Assembly: GCF_015553355.1 (NCBI RefSeq)
Contig: NZ_JADNGN010000023.1
Location: forward strand, 1 to 36,397
From: Collinsella aerofaciens
Lineage (GTDB): Bacteria > Actinomycetota > Coriobacteriia > Coriobacteriales > Coriobacteriaceae
Length of the DNA: 36,397 nucleotides
Direction: 5' to 3'
Part shown: positions 15,955 to 24,042 of the stretch, one piece after another
How the letters are laid out: the number at the start of each line of letters is the position of its first letter
Position numbering within the stretch: the stretch's first letter is position 1
The notes under the pieces: generated by a model
What the model was told of the DNA's origin: nothing
The model's database searches: none
Seen by the model: only the letters and a program-made list of their open reading frames with translations
Translations under genes and position numbers: made by a program

Positions 15955-16880
15955 CTCAAGTAGATGCGCTGGTAGCTTTCGCAGGTGCCCTGGTGGCGCG
16001 TGAGGCCGCTTTCGGCCGAGCACCAGTTGAGGTTGTGGTCGTACTCCAGCTGGTCGAGCGTCCAGTCGTGGAGCCACAGCGCCATGTTGTATTCCGAGCC
16101 GTTTGTCTTTTGCCTGCACTGGTCCACGGCGTCGTTGACGATCTGCGTGACGCTTGGGCGGGCGGCGTCGTTTACGGTCACCTCCGCCGTGGTGCGCAGG
16201 TAGTAGATCCCCTTGTCGTTTTGGGGGTCGTTTCTGTCGTTGTCCATAAAGTAGAGGTAGATACGGTACGTGCCCGATGCCGTGAAGTCAAAGGTAAAGT
16301 CGTGGCCCGCGGTGCCCAGGCTGCAGTAGCTGGCCCATGCTGGGCGCGACGGGTCGCAGACGCTTTCCAGGCTGCCGCCGTCCCAATAGGTGGGCACGTC
16401 CATGCGCGCCTTGGCCTGGGACGAGCCGTTGGTTTGGGTTACGTGGAAGGTCGTCGCGGTGCCCGCGGGGGCGTCGTTCCACGATACGGTGAAGGTGACG
16501 CCGTTTTGGCTTGCCGTGGCGGAGTGGGCATAGCCGGTTTCTGCCGCGGTTGAGATCGCCTCGGGCGTGGGGCTGGCTTGGGCTTGGAGGGATGGGGTGG
16601 CCGTGTCGGTTGCGGCGGGGGTGCCGTCAGCGCTTTCCGTGTTGACGGCGCTGGTGCCGGTGGATGTTGCGGCGCCGTCCTCTACGGTATCTGCTGTCGC
16701 ATTTGTGTTGGTGCCGTCTTCAGCCTTGCCTGCGTCGCTGTTCGGGGCGTCGGATTGCGCCTGCTGCGTGGCTGTTGCCTGAGGCTGGATGGCTTCCGCA
16801 ATGGCTGCCATGGGCATCGTCGCGCTGGCCATAGACGTGCACGCGATCGCGCAGAGCAGGTAGTAAAGGGGTCGTTTCAT
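15951..16880 (-). pseudogene. Secreted transglutaminase-like protein, C-terminally truncated
   Basis: A 309-residue minus-strand product with a signal peptide (MKRPLYYLLCAIACTSMASA), a long Ala/Thr/Ser/Asp-rich linker (about residues 30-120), and a beta-rich domain with VTFTVSWNDAPAGTATTF and GTYRIYLYFMDNDRNDP. It ends with the beginning of a transglutaminase core (YNMALWLHDWTLDQLEYDH, TRHQGTCESYQRIY). The frame stops only about seven residues after the catalytic-type Cys, so the family's His and Asp and about 100 residues are missing. ATG at complement 16880 follows GAGAGG. It may still be exported but cannot be a working transglutaminase. The cut coincides with the end of the DUF2806-like gene. 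Confidence 0.72.
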
Positions 16881-17074
16881 AGCGGAGCCTCTCGGTGAGC
16901 AGCCAATAGGGTCCGAAGGCAGCTCCAGGCCAGCACTCCGCACATATTTTGTTGCGGTTTATTTTACGGGAACACCAGTCAACATCAGCGAACTTTCTGG
17001 GGAATGTTGATATTCAAGGTACTACCTATGTGGGTATTGGTTCCCCTGCTCGTGTCTCATTTGTAACATCGAAT

Positions 17075-17087
17075 GTGATAAAATCAC
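17075..17087 (+). promoter_or_regulatory. Extended -10 promoter overlapped by a small dyad
   Basis: TGATAAAAT at 17076-17084 matches an extended -10 (TGN plus TAAAAT). It sits inside the perfect inverted repeat GTGAT-AAA-ATCAC. No convincing -35 is seen. It lies about 25 bases before the ATG of the ATPase gene, so a repressor could bind here. Candidate only. Confidence 0.4.
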
Positions 17088-17108
17088 GTTTAATGAAGGG
17101 AGAATGGT

Positions 17109-18455
17109 ATGCTACTTGACCTTACAGTCGGTAATTGGATGTCGTACGGAAACGATGCTCAGCTCAGCATGCTGGGCTCGCTCGAGCGCCAACATAAGGA
17201 GACACTTGCCAAGCTGCCTGGATGGCGCAGCAAGTACGTGTTGCCGGTCGCTGCCATATACGGCGGCAATGCATCGGGCAAGACGGCACTTTTCAAGGCG
17301 CTTGCGGCATTGAAAACAATGGCTACCGTTGATGTGGGGGTGGATGGGGTTCTTCCCGTCGATACCTTTCGCCTTGGGGACGATGAGGGGCCTGCATCCT
17401 TGGACATCACGTTTCTTGTTGGTGCGAACGTGTACAGGCTCTACGTTGAGGCAACTCCCACCGCTGTCGTATATGAGTCGCTCGAGCTAGTGCGGGAGAA
17501 AGCGGGCATCGTCTTGTACGAGCGTGAGGCAGTCGAGGACGGGCCAGACTCTTATTCCTTTGAAGAGGGCTTTTTCGGCGATTCTGGGCATGTCGCTTAC
17601 GCTGCGCAGAGTACGCGTGCAAACCGACTTTTTTTGGAGAGCGGCGTTGCGCAGAATGTTTTAGAGCTCAGGGAGGCTCACGGCTGGTTTTCGCACACGC
17701 TGGAACTGGTGGGCGTTGGCTCGCAGGCATGGTCGTTCGCTAAAGCTGCTGGCACTCAGGAGGGCTTCCTCGATTTCGCAGGGGATGCGCTTTCGCGTTT
17801 GGATACTGGCATATCGAGACTTGTCGCCGAGCCGGTTGGTCCCGAGGCGTTGCCTAAAGATGCCGCTTTGCAGCGCAGTATTTCCGAGCTGGATGACGAC
17901 GGGGTCATTACCGTGCTGCTTGATGTCGAGGCGGGGGACTACGGATTTGAGATGCTTACCGTACGTTCGGCTGCGGGGCATCCCGAAGTGCAACGCCTGC
18001 GCACCGTGCACGTTGGTTCCGACGGCAGTGAACACATTTTCTCCCTGGGAATGGAATCTTCGGGCACCCAGCGTCTGATGGGGCTTCTGCCTATGCTGTT
18101 CGACCAGTCGGGTATGGGTGGCACTGCATGCTCTAAGGTTTACGTGGTGGACGAGCTCGATCGCTGCATGCACACAATGTTAACGATGCGTCTCGTTTCC
18201 GACTTCTTGTCGGGGTGTGGAGCCGACACACGCAAGCAACTCATGTTCACTACGCACGACCTCCTGCTTATGGATCAGTCTTTGATGCGTCGTGACGAGA
18301 TGTATGTTGCCCAACGTGGCTCCGATGGCTGCTCGGAGCTTGTGGGACTTCCTGAGTTTAAGGGCATCCGCTTCGACAAGGATCTTGTTCGTAGTTATCT
18401 TGACGGCCGCTTTGGCGGCATTCCGATGTTCGGGGAGGCGGGTTCGCTTGGCTAG
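17109..18455 (+). CDS. AAA ATPase, AbiLi/RloA-like (first gene of an RloB pair)
   Basis: A 448-aa ABC/SMC-type ATPase of the AAA_15/AAA_21 group used by phage-defence pairs. Walker A is GGNASGKT at residues 52-59, followed by ALFKALAALKTM. The C-terminal half carries a signature-like ESSGTQRLMGLLP, Walker B VYVVDELD (about residues 344-351) and the switch His in MFTTHDLLLMD. The N-terminus MLLDLTVGNWMSYGNDAQLSM is typical of these short ATPases. ATG at 17109 follows AAGGGAGA; an out-of-frame ATG at 17104 is ignored. The next gene encodes RloB, giving the two-gene arrangement known as AbiL (AbiLi/AbiLii) or RloAB. It presumably senses infection and controls the partner toxin. Confidence 0.85.
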   Translation: MLLDLTVGNWMSYGNDAQLSMLGSLERQHKETLAKLPGWRSKYVLPVAAIYGGNASGKTALFKALAALKTMATVDVGVDGVLPVDTFRLGDDEGPASLDITFLVGANVYRLYVEATPTAVVYESLELVREKAGIVLYEREAVEDGPDSYSFEEGFFGDSGHVAYAAQSTRANRLFLESGVAQNVLELREAHGWFSHTLELVGVGSQAWSFAKAAGTQEGFLDFAGDALSRLDTGISRLVAEPVGPEALPKDAALQRSISELDDDGVITVLLDVEAGDYGFEMLTVRSAAGHPEVQRLRTVHVGSDGSEHIFSLGMESSGTQRLMGLLPMLFDQSGMGGTACSKVYVVDELDRCMHTMLTMRLVSDFLSGCGADTRKQLMFTTHDLLLMDQSLMRRDEMYVAQRGSDGCSELVGLPEFKGIRFDKDLVRSYLDGRFGGIPMFGEAGSLG

Positions 18456-19044
18456 GCGTAAAAGTGGACTTGCACCGCGAAGGACGAACGTTCGAGACTA
18501 TCGCTGCGTGTGCTGGGTGAGTGCCGAGGGAACTACTGAGCGTGATTACCTGGGTATGGCCGTTTTCAAGGATGCGCAAGTGTCGGTGAAATTCCCAAAG
18601 AACACTCATCCAAATCGGCACAATCCAGCTGCTGTGCTAAAGCGGTTCGAAAAAGTGTTACGCGAGAACGACTTCCGTGCCGGGGACGAGGCGTGGCTCG
18701 TGGTGGATGTTGACGATTGGGATGAAGACGAGTTTGGTGAGCTATTGGCCTGGAAGGTGGCAGATGGTCGTCATTACTTGGCCGTAAGCAACCCAAAGTT
18801 TGAACTGTTCCTCGTGATGCACTTCGAGAAGGCCAATGGCTGCACGACTCCGGAGAAAGTGGACTCTGCCTTGAAGAGACATTTGCCTCGCTATGCGAAG
18901 CGCGTTTCTGCGACGCAGTTCTCAGCCAAACAGGTGCGCGATGCCATCGAAAATGCGAAAGCAAAGCGCGTGAGCTGCAAGACTGCTCTGCCAGCACCCG
19001 GCATGACGGATGCATACTTGCTTGTTGAGAGTATTATGCGTTGA
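18448..19044 (+). CDS. rloB: RloB/AbiLii-like putative effector
   Basis: A 198-aa RloB-domain protein. Motifs: CVCWVSAEGTTERDYL (the E-G-x-T-E strand at the N-terminus), EAWLVVDVDDWDEDEF (acidic D-x-D), HYLAVSNPKFELFLVMHF (the S-N-P-x-F-E signature) and a lysine/arginine-rich C-terminal helix. The fold is thought to be TOPRIM/nuclease-like, so it is the likely toxic effector. The start is TTG at 18448 inside the ATPase stop region, with GGGGAGG upstream; the 8-base overlap indicates coupled translation. A genuine RloAB defence function is inferred from the pair. Confidence 0.82.
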   Translation: MARRKSGLAPRRTNVRDYRCVCWVSAEGTTERDYLGMAVFKDAQVSVKFPKNTHPNRHNPAAVLKRFEKVLRENDFRAGDEAWLVVDVDDWDEDEFGELLAWKVADGRHYLAVSNPKFELFLVMHFEKANGCTTPEKVDSALKRHLPRYAKRVSATQFSAKQVRDAIENAKAKRVSCKTALPAPGMTDAYLLVESIMR

Positions 19045-19109
19045 GAGATTCGTGAGAACGCTCTGAAGGGTAGGGCATTTTAGCGACTTCCGAAATACCT
19101 TAAACACCG

Positions 19110-19115
19110 GATAAT
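19110..19115 (+). promoter_or_regulatory. Possible -10 for the PHP-ATPase gene
   Basis: GATAAT lies about 30 bases before the ATG at 19143. Only a poor -35 match (TTCCGA at 19088, spacing 16) is present. If used, transcription would start near 19122, favouring the 19143 start over 19128. Confidence 0.3.
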
Positions 19116-19142
19116 AAGTCATCTCTTATGGCGGGAGACACG

Positions 19143-21497
19143 ATGGATTCACCGATTGTAAAATGCGGAAGAGTTTGGGACTTGCATATTCACTCCAACC
19201 AGTGTTCTTCCGCTCTTCCTGAAATGAAAAAACTTGGTGTTGACGACTATATCGACGGACTTTTTGATGTATTTAAAAAGCATCAGGATTTGGATATGGT
19301 CTCCATTACCGATCATAATTCCATGGCTCTAGATGTCTACAAAGAGTTTCTTTCGAGAGATAGCTCTATTCGTCTTCTTCCCGGCGTAGAAGTGGATGCT
19401 TCTCTGGAAGAGGGCGAAGCATCCAAGCATATCATTGTCTATTTCGATGCCGTCGATGACGAAGAAAAGATTGTCAAGGTTGCCGACTGGGTTAACGAAG
19501 TTCTGGGGGAAGTGAGTCCGAAGAGCCCAATCAATATCGATGTTCTATTGAACAAATTGCTTGAGTTGGGCATTCCTTTTGCATTGAGCCCTCATGCCAT
19601 GAAGCAAAATAAACGCGGAATCGACTTCGATTGGCATTGTCTTGAGAATCCCGGGGACGAAGCGAGAAAGTACATCGACCAGTTCTTCTGCTTATGGGAA
19701 ACAGGTGGCAAGAGCAGCATTGCGCATGCTGTCGAATTCCTACGAGAAATAGATGCAGATGAGAGGGTTTCAGTAATCTCCTTCTCTGATTCCAAAGATT
19801 TCGACAAACTTGATAAATACCTCTCCTACCCGCCTCAGTATTTCCATGCTTTGCCGAGCTTTAGGGGACTTCAGATGGTCGGTAGTGAAGTCAATCGTAT
19901 TTCGTGCACCAGGGAAGAGATTCCCGACGAATCGCTCGGCTCTTATCTCGGAGAGGTGTGCTTTAATGGGCAGAAGATCGAGCTGTCCACTCGGCTCAAT
20001 GCAGTTATTGGAGGTAGAGGCAGCGGAAAATCTCTCCTTTTAGACGCTATGGCTTTGGCACTTGGTGACCCCAACAAAAAGGTTAAACCTGGGCGCAGGG
20101 AATTTGTTAAAAACTACGCAGTTTCGATTAAGAATGCCCGCGGGGATGCTGTTAAATCCGGCGCGTTCGCCTATGACTATTTTAATCAGAGCTACGTCGC
20201 AAAGCTGTTTATGGAAGAGGGCGAGGCGTATAAAAATACCCTCAAAAACTATTTTCAAACTGGGTTTGATGCCGTAAGCGAAATAGACGAAGCTGCTATC
20301 AAGACACAAAATATGGCGGATTTTAATTTGCCTATTCCTGATTGTTCTGCTGGGCAACTTGAGAACATTTCTGGTTTAGTTGATAAATTTTCGACTGATC
20401 GCAACGATGCCCTTGATATAAAAATTGCTAAGTGTCAGAAGCTGAAAATTGATAAGAAAATCGCCAATTTGAGTTACGAAAAACTTCTAGGCGACGTTGA
20501 AAAGGCGGTTCGCTCGAAGATTCCTCCTGCCATTGTTGATGACCAGAGATTTAAGGACGCTTTTATATCTTTCGAGCGCGAGATTCTTACTGTTGCTGCA
20601 GCTCATAGAAAAGGTCATCTCTGCAATACCTATCTTTTTAACGAGCTGATTGATGAGTTCTTTGAAGCGAAGGGCAGGATTAGTGAGGCACAAAAGGCAA
20701 AATCGGACGTTGCGAAATTGTTCGAAATTGCGTTTATGGATAACACGGAAAGCATCCGACAGAGGGTTTCTGTCGTAAATGCCTATCTTTCCAATTCGAC
20801 TGGATTTGAGACGCACTACGAGAATTACGCTTATGCTGACGGTGTGGTAATGAGAGCCTTTCGCTTCAAGAAAACGTTGGACATCGAGCACCCTCTTCGC
20901 CATATGCTCAAACTATTCAATGATTACTTTCTTGCGGAAAAATCTGGGCGTGGTGGTCTTAATAGTGATAATTTAGGCTATCTCATTGAACAGTTCTGTT
21001 ATGACGAGGGCGGCTATAAGAAGGGCAAAGATTGGAGATCACTGACCACTGAGTTGGCGAAATATAATCTCGACTATATACCAGGCGTGTCAATTGAATA
21101 TCTATGCAAAGACGGTGTATATCGTGATATTTCTACGATGTCCCCAGGTACACAGACGAATATCCTGCTGGAATATATAGTCCATACGGATACATCTAGG
21201 CCGCTTCTTATCGATCAGCCTGAAGATAATGTTGACAATCAAACGATTTTCAATCAGATAAGAACATGGTTCATCAAGCTCAAACATAAGAAACAAGTTA
21301 TTGTCGTTACCCATGATGCCAACATCGTCATCAACTCAGATGCCGAGAATGTCGTGATTGCAGAGCAACCGACTCCCGGTAAATTTTACTATAAGTACGG
21401 GGCACTTGAGAGTGGCGAAGTAATAGATTGCGCTTCGTTGATATTGGATGGTGGACGCAGTGCCGTGAAGAGAAGGTTGATGAAGTATGGTGAATAA
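19143..21497 (+). CDS. PHP-domain plus SMC-like ATPase (TrlF family)
   Basis: A 784-aa two-domain protein. The N-terminal PHP metallophosphoesterase domain shows DLHIHSNQCSS (His-x-His), MVSITDHNSMALD, RLLPGVEVDAS, FALSPHAMKQN and SFSDSKDFDKL, so the metal site looks complete. From about residue 270 comes an ABC/SMC-type ATPase: AVIGGRGSGKSLLLDAMALA (Walker A near residue 290), a long helical insert (about residues 370-640), MSPGTQTNILLEYIV (signature), LLIDQPEDNVDNQTIF (Walker B) and VIVVTHDANIVINSDAE (switch His). The family is annotated TrlF-like ATPase; nuclease or phosphatase action gated by ATP is likely but unproven. ATG at 19143 follows GGGAGA; ATG at 19128 is the alternative. Composition is AT-rich compared with neighbours. 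Confidence 0.82.
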   Translation: MDSPIVKCGRVWDLHIHSNQCSSALPEMKKLGVDDYIDGLFDVFKKHQDLDMVSITDHNSMALDVYKEFLSRDSSIRLLPGVEVDASLEEGEASKHIIVYFDAVDDEEKIVKVADWVNEVLGEVSPKSPINIDVLLNKLLELGIPFALSPHAMKQNKRGIDFDWHCLENPGDEARKYIDQFFCLWETGGKSSIAHAVEFLREIDADERVSVISFSDSKDFDKLDKYLSYPPQYFHALPSFRGLQMVGSEVNRISCTREEIPDESLGSYLGEVCFNGQKIELSTRLNAVIGGRGSGKSLLLDAMALALGDPNKKVKPGRREFVKNYAVSIKNARGDAVKSGAFAYDYFNQSYVAKLFMEEGEAYKNTLKNYFQTGFDAVSEIDEAAIKTQNMADFNLPIPDCSAGQLENISGLVDKFSTDRNDALDIKIAKCQKLKIDKKIANLSYEKLLGDVEKAVRSKIPPAIVDDQRFKDAFISFEREILTVAAAHRKGHLCNTYLFNELIDEFFEAKGRISEAQKAKSDVAKLFEIAFMDNTESIRQRVSVVNAYLSNSTGFETHYENYAYADGVVMRAFRFKKTLDIEHPLRHMLKLFNDYFLAEKSGRGGLNSDNLGYLIEQFCYDEGGYKKGKDWRSLTTELAKYNLDYIPGVSIEYLCKDGVYRDISTMSPGTQTNILLEYIVHTDTSRPLLIDQPEDNVDNQTIFNQIRTWFIKLKHKKQVIVVTHDANIVINSDAENVVIAEQPTPGKFYYKYGALESGEVIDCASLILDGGRSAVKRRLMKYGE

Positions 21498-21756
21498 TAC
21501 AATTATCGTAAGGCTTCTGGACGGTAAGGAAATTGAACTTGCTTCTGATTCGCCGGATTTAAAGAGCCTGGTTCAGGCAATCGTGGAAAACCGCGACGCA
21601 ATAGATCCAGAGAAGATTGTCGTTGAATGCGATGATGAACGCTTTGATTCAGTAGGTTTTGCCGAGATTATTTCTGTTGCGGTGAAGTCGTTTCTTGATG
21701 AGTTGAGAATCGATAAGGAAAAGCTCGAGACAGCGCTGTCGGAATTAGAAGAATAG
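21487..21756 (+). CDS. Small acidic partner protein of the PHP-ATPase
   Basis: An 89-aa acidic protein with no family I recognise. It starts within the last 11 bases of the PHP-ATPase gene, so the two are translationally coupled. The N-terminal half is beta-rich (NTIIVRLLDGKEIELAS) and the rest helical (LKSLVQAIVENRDAI, AEIISVAVKSFLDELRID), ending in a charged coil (LETALSELEE). Size, charge and position suggest a regulator, antitoxin-like inhibitor or adaptor of the ATPase. No further gene follows in the operon. Confidence 0.6.
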   Translation: MVNNTIIVRLLDGKEIELASDSPDLKSLVQAIVENRDAIDPEKIVVECDDERFDSVGFAEIISVAVKSFLDELRIDKEKLETALSELEE

Positions 21757-22379
21757 ACATAATAATCGTTCTTATTGCGTCGTTAGCTAAGACCTGCTTT
21801 GCTTCGACATTGAGTAGTGTTTTTCATGATTTGAATTGGATGCCTTTAGATGCTTGACTAGTAGAATCGGTATGGCAAATCTCAATAAACAAATCCGTTA
21901 ATACCGTTGCCCGCCTGATAAAGAAAGTGGTATGCATGATGGCTTAAATGTTAAGAACGTTTCCGTCATGGCCGGGTCTGGAGATGAGCAAGAAGGTTTC
22001 CGAGGCGAGGGCTCGCTCGACGAGGAGCTCGAACAAGATGGTCACCGTGATGGCGGCGAGAATCATCTCGGAGAAGTCTTTAAAGGTAAAGACCTCGAAG
22101 TAGAGGGCAGAGTCGGCTCGACTTGACGTCATGAATAAGGTTGATGCCGAGCAGATTCCCTGAGCGCAATATGGAACGATACTTCTTAATCTTACGTTGA
22201 TAGCCGACGTCATCATATTGGGCTGCTTGGATAGAACAACCGTTGCCTGTTCTCTTGTAGGCGGGCTTGCGGCGATTAATGTTCTCAATCAATTTGTGTC
22301 CAACCACTCTTCGAAATAGTGATGCTGCGCTATGATGTCCTAAATGAAAAACGAAGGTCTGCCATAGGCCATTGTTTTG
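21757..22379. other. Gene-poor stretch with an unrecognised minus-strand remnant
   Basis: No convincing intact gene is visible. On the minus strand, about 22310 to 21941, two adjoining frames read like protein: HKLIENINRRKPAYKRTG and YDDVGYQRKIKKYRSIL, then after a frame change ALYFEVFTFKDFSEMILAAI and LFELLVERALASETF. The composition is gene-like but broken. I cannot name the family; a decayed transposase or membrane protein are both possible. No promoter or ribosome site supports expression. Confidence 0.35.
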
Positions 22380-22420
22380 CTAGGGGGTTCCTTCCTAACG
22401 GAGGGCATCCCCTAGTTTTA
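22380..22420 (+). terminator. Terminator-like hairpin in the gene-poor stretch
   Basis: CTAGGGG (22380-22386) pairs with CCCCTAG (22409-22415), with an inner CCT/AGG pair, and is followed by TTTTAG. It resembles an intrinsic terminator but lies over 600 bases from the end of the last plus-strand gene, so its client is unclear. Confidence 0.35.
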
Positions 22421-22661
22421 GTTAGATGGAAATTGGGGCGAACGGCTGCATTTCTGATCGTTCCTGATTATCTCCCTGTTGGGTTGATTGACTTACTGTA
22501 AGATGTCCTCAGTGATACAGTCGCCGTGGACTCTACGTGAGGCGGCGACAAAGAAGGGTCGTTGTTCGGTTTCCGGCAACGGCCCTTTGACGTTTCCGCG
22601 GCTACTGGATGTTGTTGCGGATGCCGCCTTTGTTGCTGGAGCCCTCGATGCGGAGTCGTTA

Positions 22662-22925
22662 TTTCGGAAGTGCGGGGTAAAATTGGAAACCTCCGAGCAT
22701 AAACCGAATTTCGGCAACAAAACCGCAGGTTGCGGAAGGGTGAAATCGGGGTCTGGTTCCCAGATCTCGGTTTTACTCCGCACTTCCGGAATCGTTCGCC
22801 GGAAGTATGCGGCAAATTTCGGAACCCTTGAGCACATCGCCCTTTTCATGAAAAGAACCCGCAGGTAGAAACGTTGTCGCTACTCAGTGTGGTCAGCATG
22901 TCAAGAATTTGCGTCATACTTCCGG
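22662..22925. repeat. Nested inverted repeats sharing a GGAAGTxTGCGG core
   Basis: TTTCGGAAGTGCGGGGTAAA (from 22662) is mirrored by TTTTACTCCGCACTTCCGGA (22771-22790) with 2 mismatches in 21. Inside, GTGAAATCGGGGTCTGG pairs with CCAGATCTCGGTTTTAC through about 17 pairs including four G-U wobbles. A second inverted pair follows: CCGGAAGTATG (22799-22809) with CATACTTCCGG (22915-22925), extended by GCAAATT on both sides. The two pairs look like diverged copies of one element. An open frame of 126 codons crosses it on the plus strand but has no ribosome site. Likely an intergenic repeat or small non-autonomous mobile element. Confidence 0.6.
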
Positions 22926-23004
22926 ATTGGGCACCAGCTTGGTTGGGTTGTTTATCGATTTGGGGCTGCGGAATTTACCTTATACCTTGTTATTTGTATT
23001 TAAA

Positions 23005-23038
23005 TAGATACACTTAACTTCTAAGTTAAGTGTATCTA
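23005..23038. promoter_or_regulatory. 34-bp perfect palindrome, likely toxin-antitoxin operator
   Basis: TAGATACACTTAACTT, a CT centre and AAGTTAAGTGTATCTA form a perfect palindrome with 16-bp arms. It ends 17 bases before the TTG of the broken toxin gene. Antitoxins with helix-turn-helix domains commonly bind such palindromes over their own promoter, and an intact one is encoded at 23501. As RNA it would form a strong hairpin, so a structural role is also possible. Confidence 0.65.
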
Positions 23039-23055
23039 GAAATGGGAGGTGGCCT

Positions 23056-23467
23056 TTGGCAGAAGGATATGAACTTGTCGAATATAAAGACCCCAAGGGC
23101 CGCCCGTTTTGGGAGCTGACGACTTCTCCTGACAACTCTCAATTTCAGAAGATGATGTCAGACACTATCGTAAAAATGCCGCCCGTAAAATGATCAACCT
23201 GATTTCAAAAATCTATGATTATGGGTTAAAGGTCGCGAGTGGGACCTCAAAGCTACGATGTATTGATTCTAAGATCGGCCTCTATGAACTTAAGGGGTTA
23301 ACGGGGTTAATCGAGAGATGATTTATGCCATATGTTAAGGCGTAGACAAAATCGTTCTTCTATTTTGGTTTAAAGGGCATCAGGGATTGGGAAATATCAG
23401 CAGGGAAATCGAGCGGGCCAAGCGACTGAACGTAATAGCGCGTCAGCTTCTGGAGCCTGGGCGCTGA
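23056..23467 (+). pseudogene. higB: Decayed HigB/Gp49-like toxin gene
   Basis: A good ribosome site (GGGAGGTGG) precedes TTG at 23056. The reading continues in pieces: AEGYELVEYKDPKGRPFWEL up to a TGA at 23191, then in another frame INLISKIYDYGLKVASGTS and KIGLYELKGLTGLIER to a TGA, then FMPYVKA with a stop, and finally KIVLLFWFKG plus EIERAKRLNVIARQLL ending at TGA 23465. Together these follow the HigB/RelE-like layout of a beta-rich toxin ending in a helical E-x-E-x-A-x-R tail. At least one frameshift and two stops mean no working toxin. The antitoxin gene starts about 33 bases later and is intact. Confidence 0.65.
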
Positions 23468-23500
23468 CTTTTATGCCTGGCTTCTGAAACGGAGAATACA

Positions 23501-23887
23501 ATGAATAAAGTAGATCTATCTGATTTTTATGCCGAAACAGAAAGTAGCGAAACGCGCGCTTATGAACATGCACTAGATATTGAGTTTATTGTTCATCGCG
23601 AAATGAAACGTTTGGGATTGAGTAAAAGTGAGCTGGCAAATCGTATGGGCATAAGCCTTCAGTCGCTTTCTAAGCTCTTGAATTCTCAACCTAATATGAC
23701 TCTAAAGACGATTGCAAAGTTCGAACTTGCTTTGGGCATTAAGATCGTTCCGCAGGTTATCGTCAGCTATTCCAAAGAACTGCCGTTTCTTTCATCCAAT
23801 GATTCCGTGCGAGAGCAATGTGCATTGCCTGCCATTCTCCCTGCAGAGCTGTCAGCAGATTGCGATGTGCCCTTTCAGAGCGAATAG
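23501..23887 (+). CDS. higA: HTH Xre-family antitoxin (HigA-like)
   Basis: A 128-aa protein with a central helix-turn-helix of the Xre/HigA type: LGLSKSELANRMGISLQSLSK (about residues 46-66), then LLNSQPNMTLKTIAKFELALG. The N-terminal segment YEHALDIEFIVHREMKRLG is the usual HigA lead helix. The C-terminal 35 residues are rich in Ser, Pro and Cys and have no known motif. ATG at 23501 follows GGAG. It should neutralise a HigB-type toxin and repress the locus by binding the 23005-23038 palindrome. With the toxin gene broken, it is now an orphan, perhaps kept as an anti-addiction protein or by chance. Confidence 0.8.
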   Translation: MNKVDLSDFYAETESSETRAYEHALDIEFIVHREMKRLGLSKSELANRMGISLQSLSKLLNSQPNMTLKTIAKFELALGIKIVPQVIVSYSKELPFLSSNDSVREQCALPAILPAELSADCDVPFQSE

Positions 23888-23979
23888 CAGCCTCTCAATG
23901 AGCCTGAGCCGGACGAGTTGCCATCCCCACATCCTCTAGAAAAGTTCTTAAAACAGCCTTAAAGGCGCCTTGGCTCGCG

Positions 23980-24008
23980 TTGACAGCGTGCAATACGCAT
24001 GTTTAACT
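23980..24008 (+). promoter_or_regulatory. Candidate promoter of the Pel operon
   Basis: TTGACA at 23980-23985 is a consensus -35. A 17-base spacer leads to TTAACT at 24003-24008, a weak -10. It lies about 35 bases before the ATG at 24043 and there is no other good candidate between 23888 and 24043. Confidence 0.45.
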
Positions 24009-24042
24009 ATGACAAATGTGGATTTTAGGGGAGGGGTGCGCC

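Noticed and set aside
22488-22868. A 126-codon plus-strand gene and overlapping minus-strand frames
   Set aside because: No ribosome site or family, and the frames run through the nested inverted repeats, which explain their openness.
22662-22925. CRISPR-like array
   Set aside because: The repeats are inverted and diverged, with unequal spacing and only two units; no cas genes are nearby.
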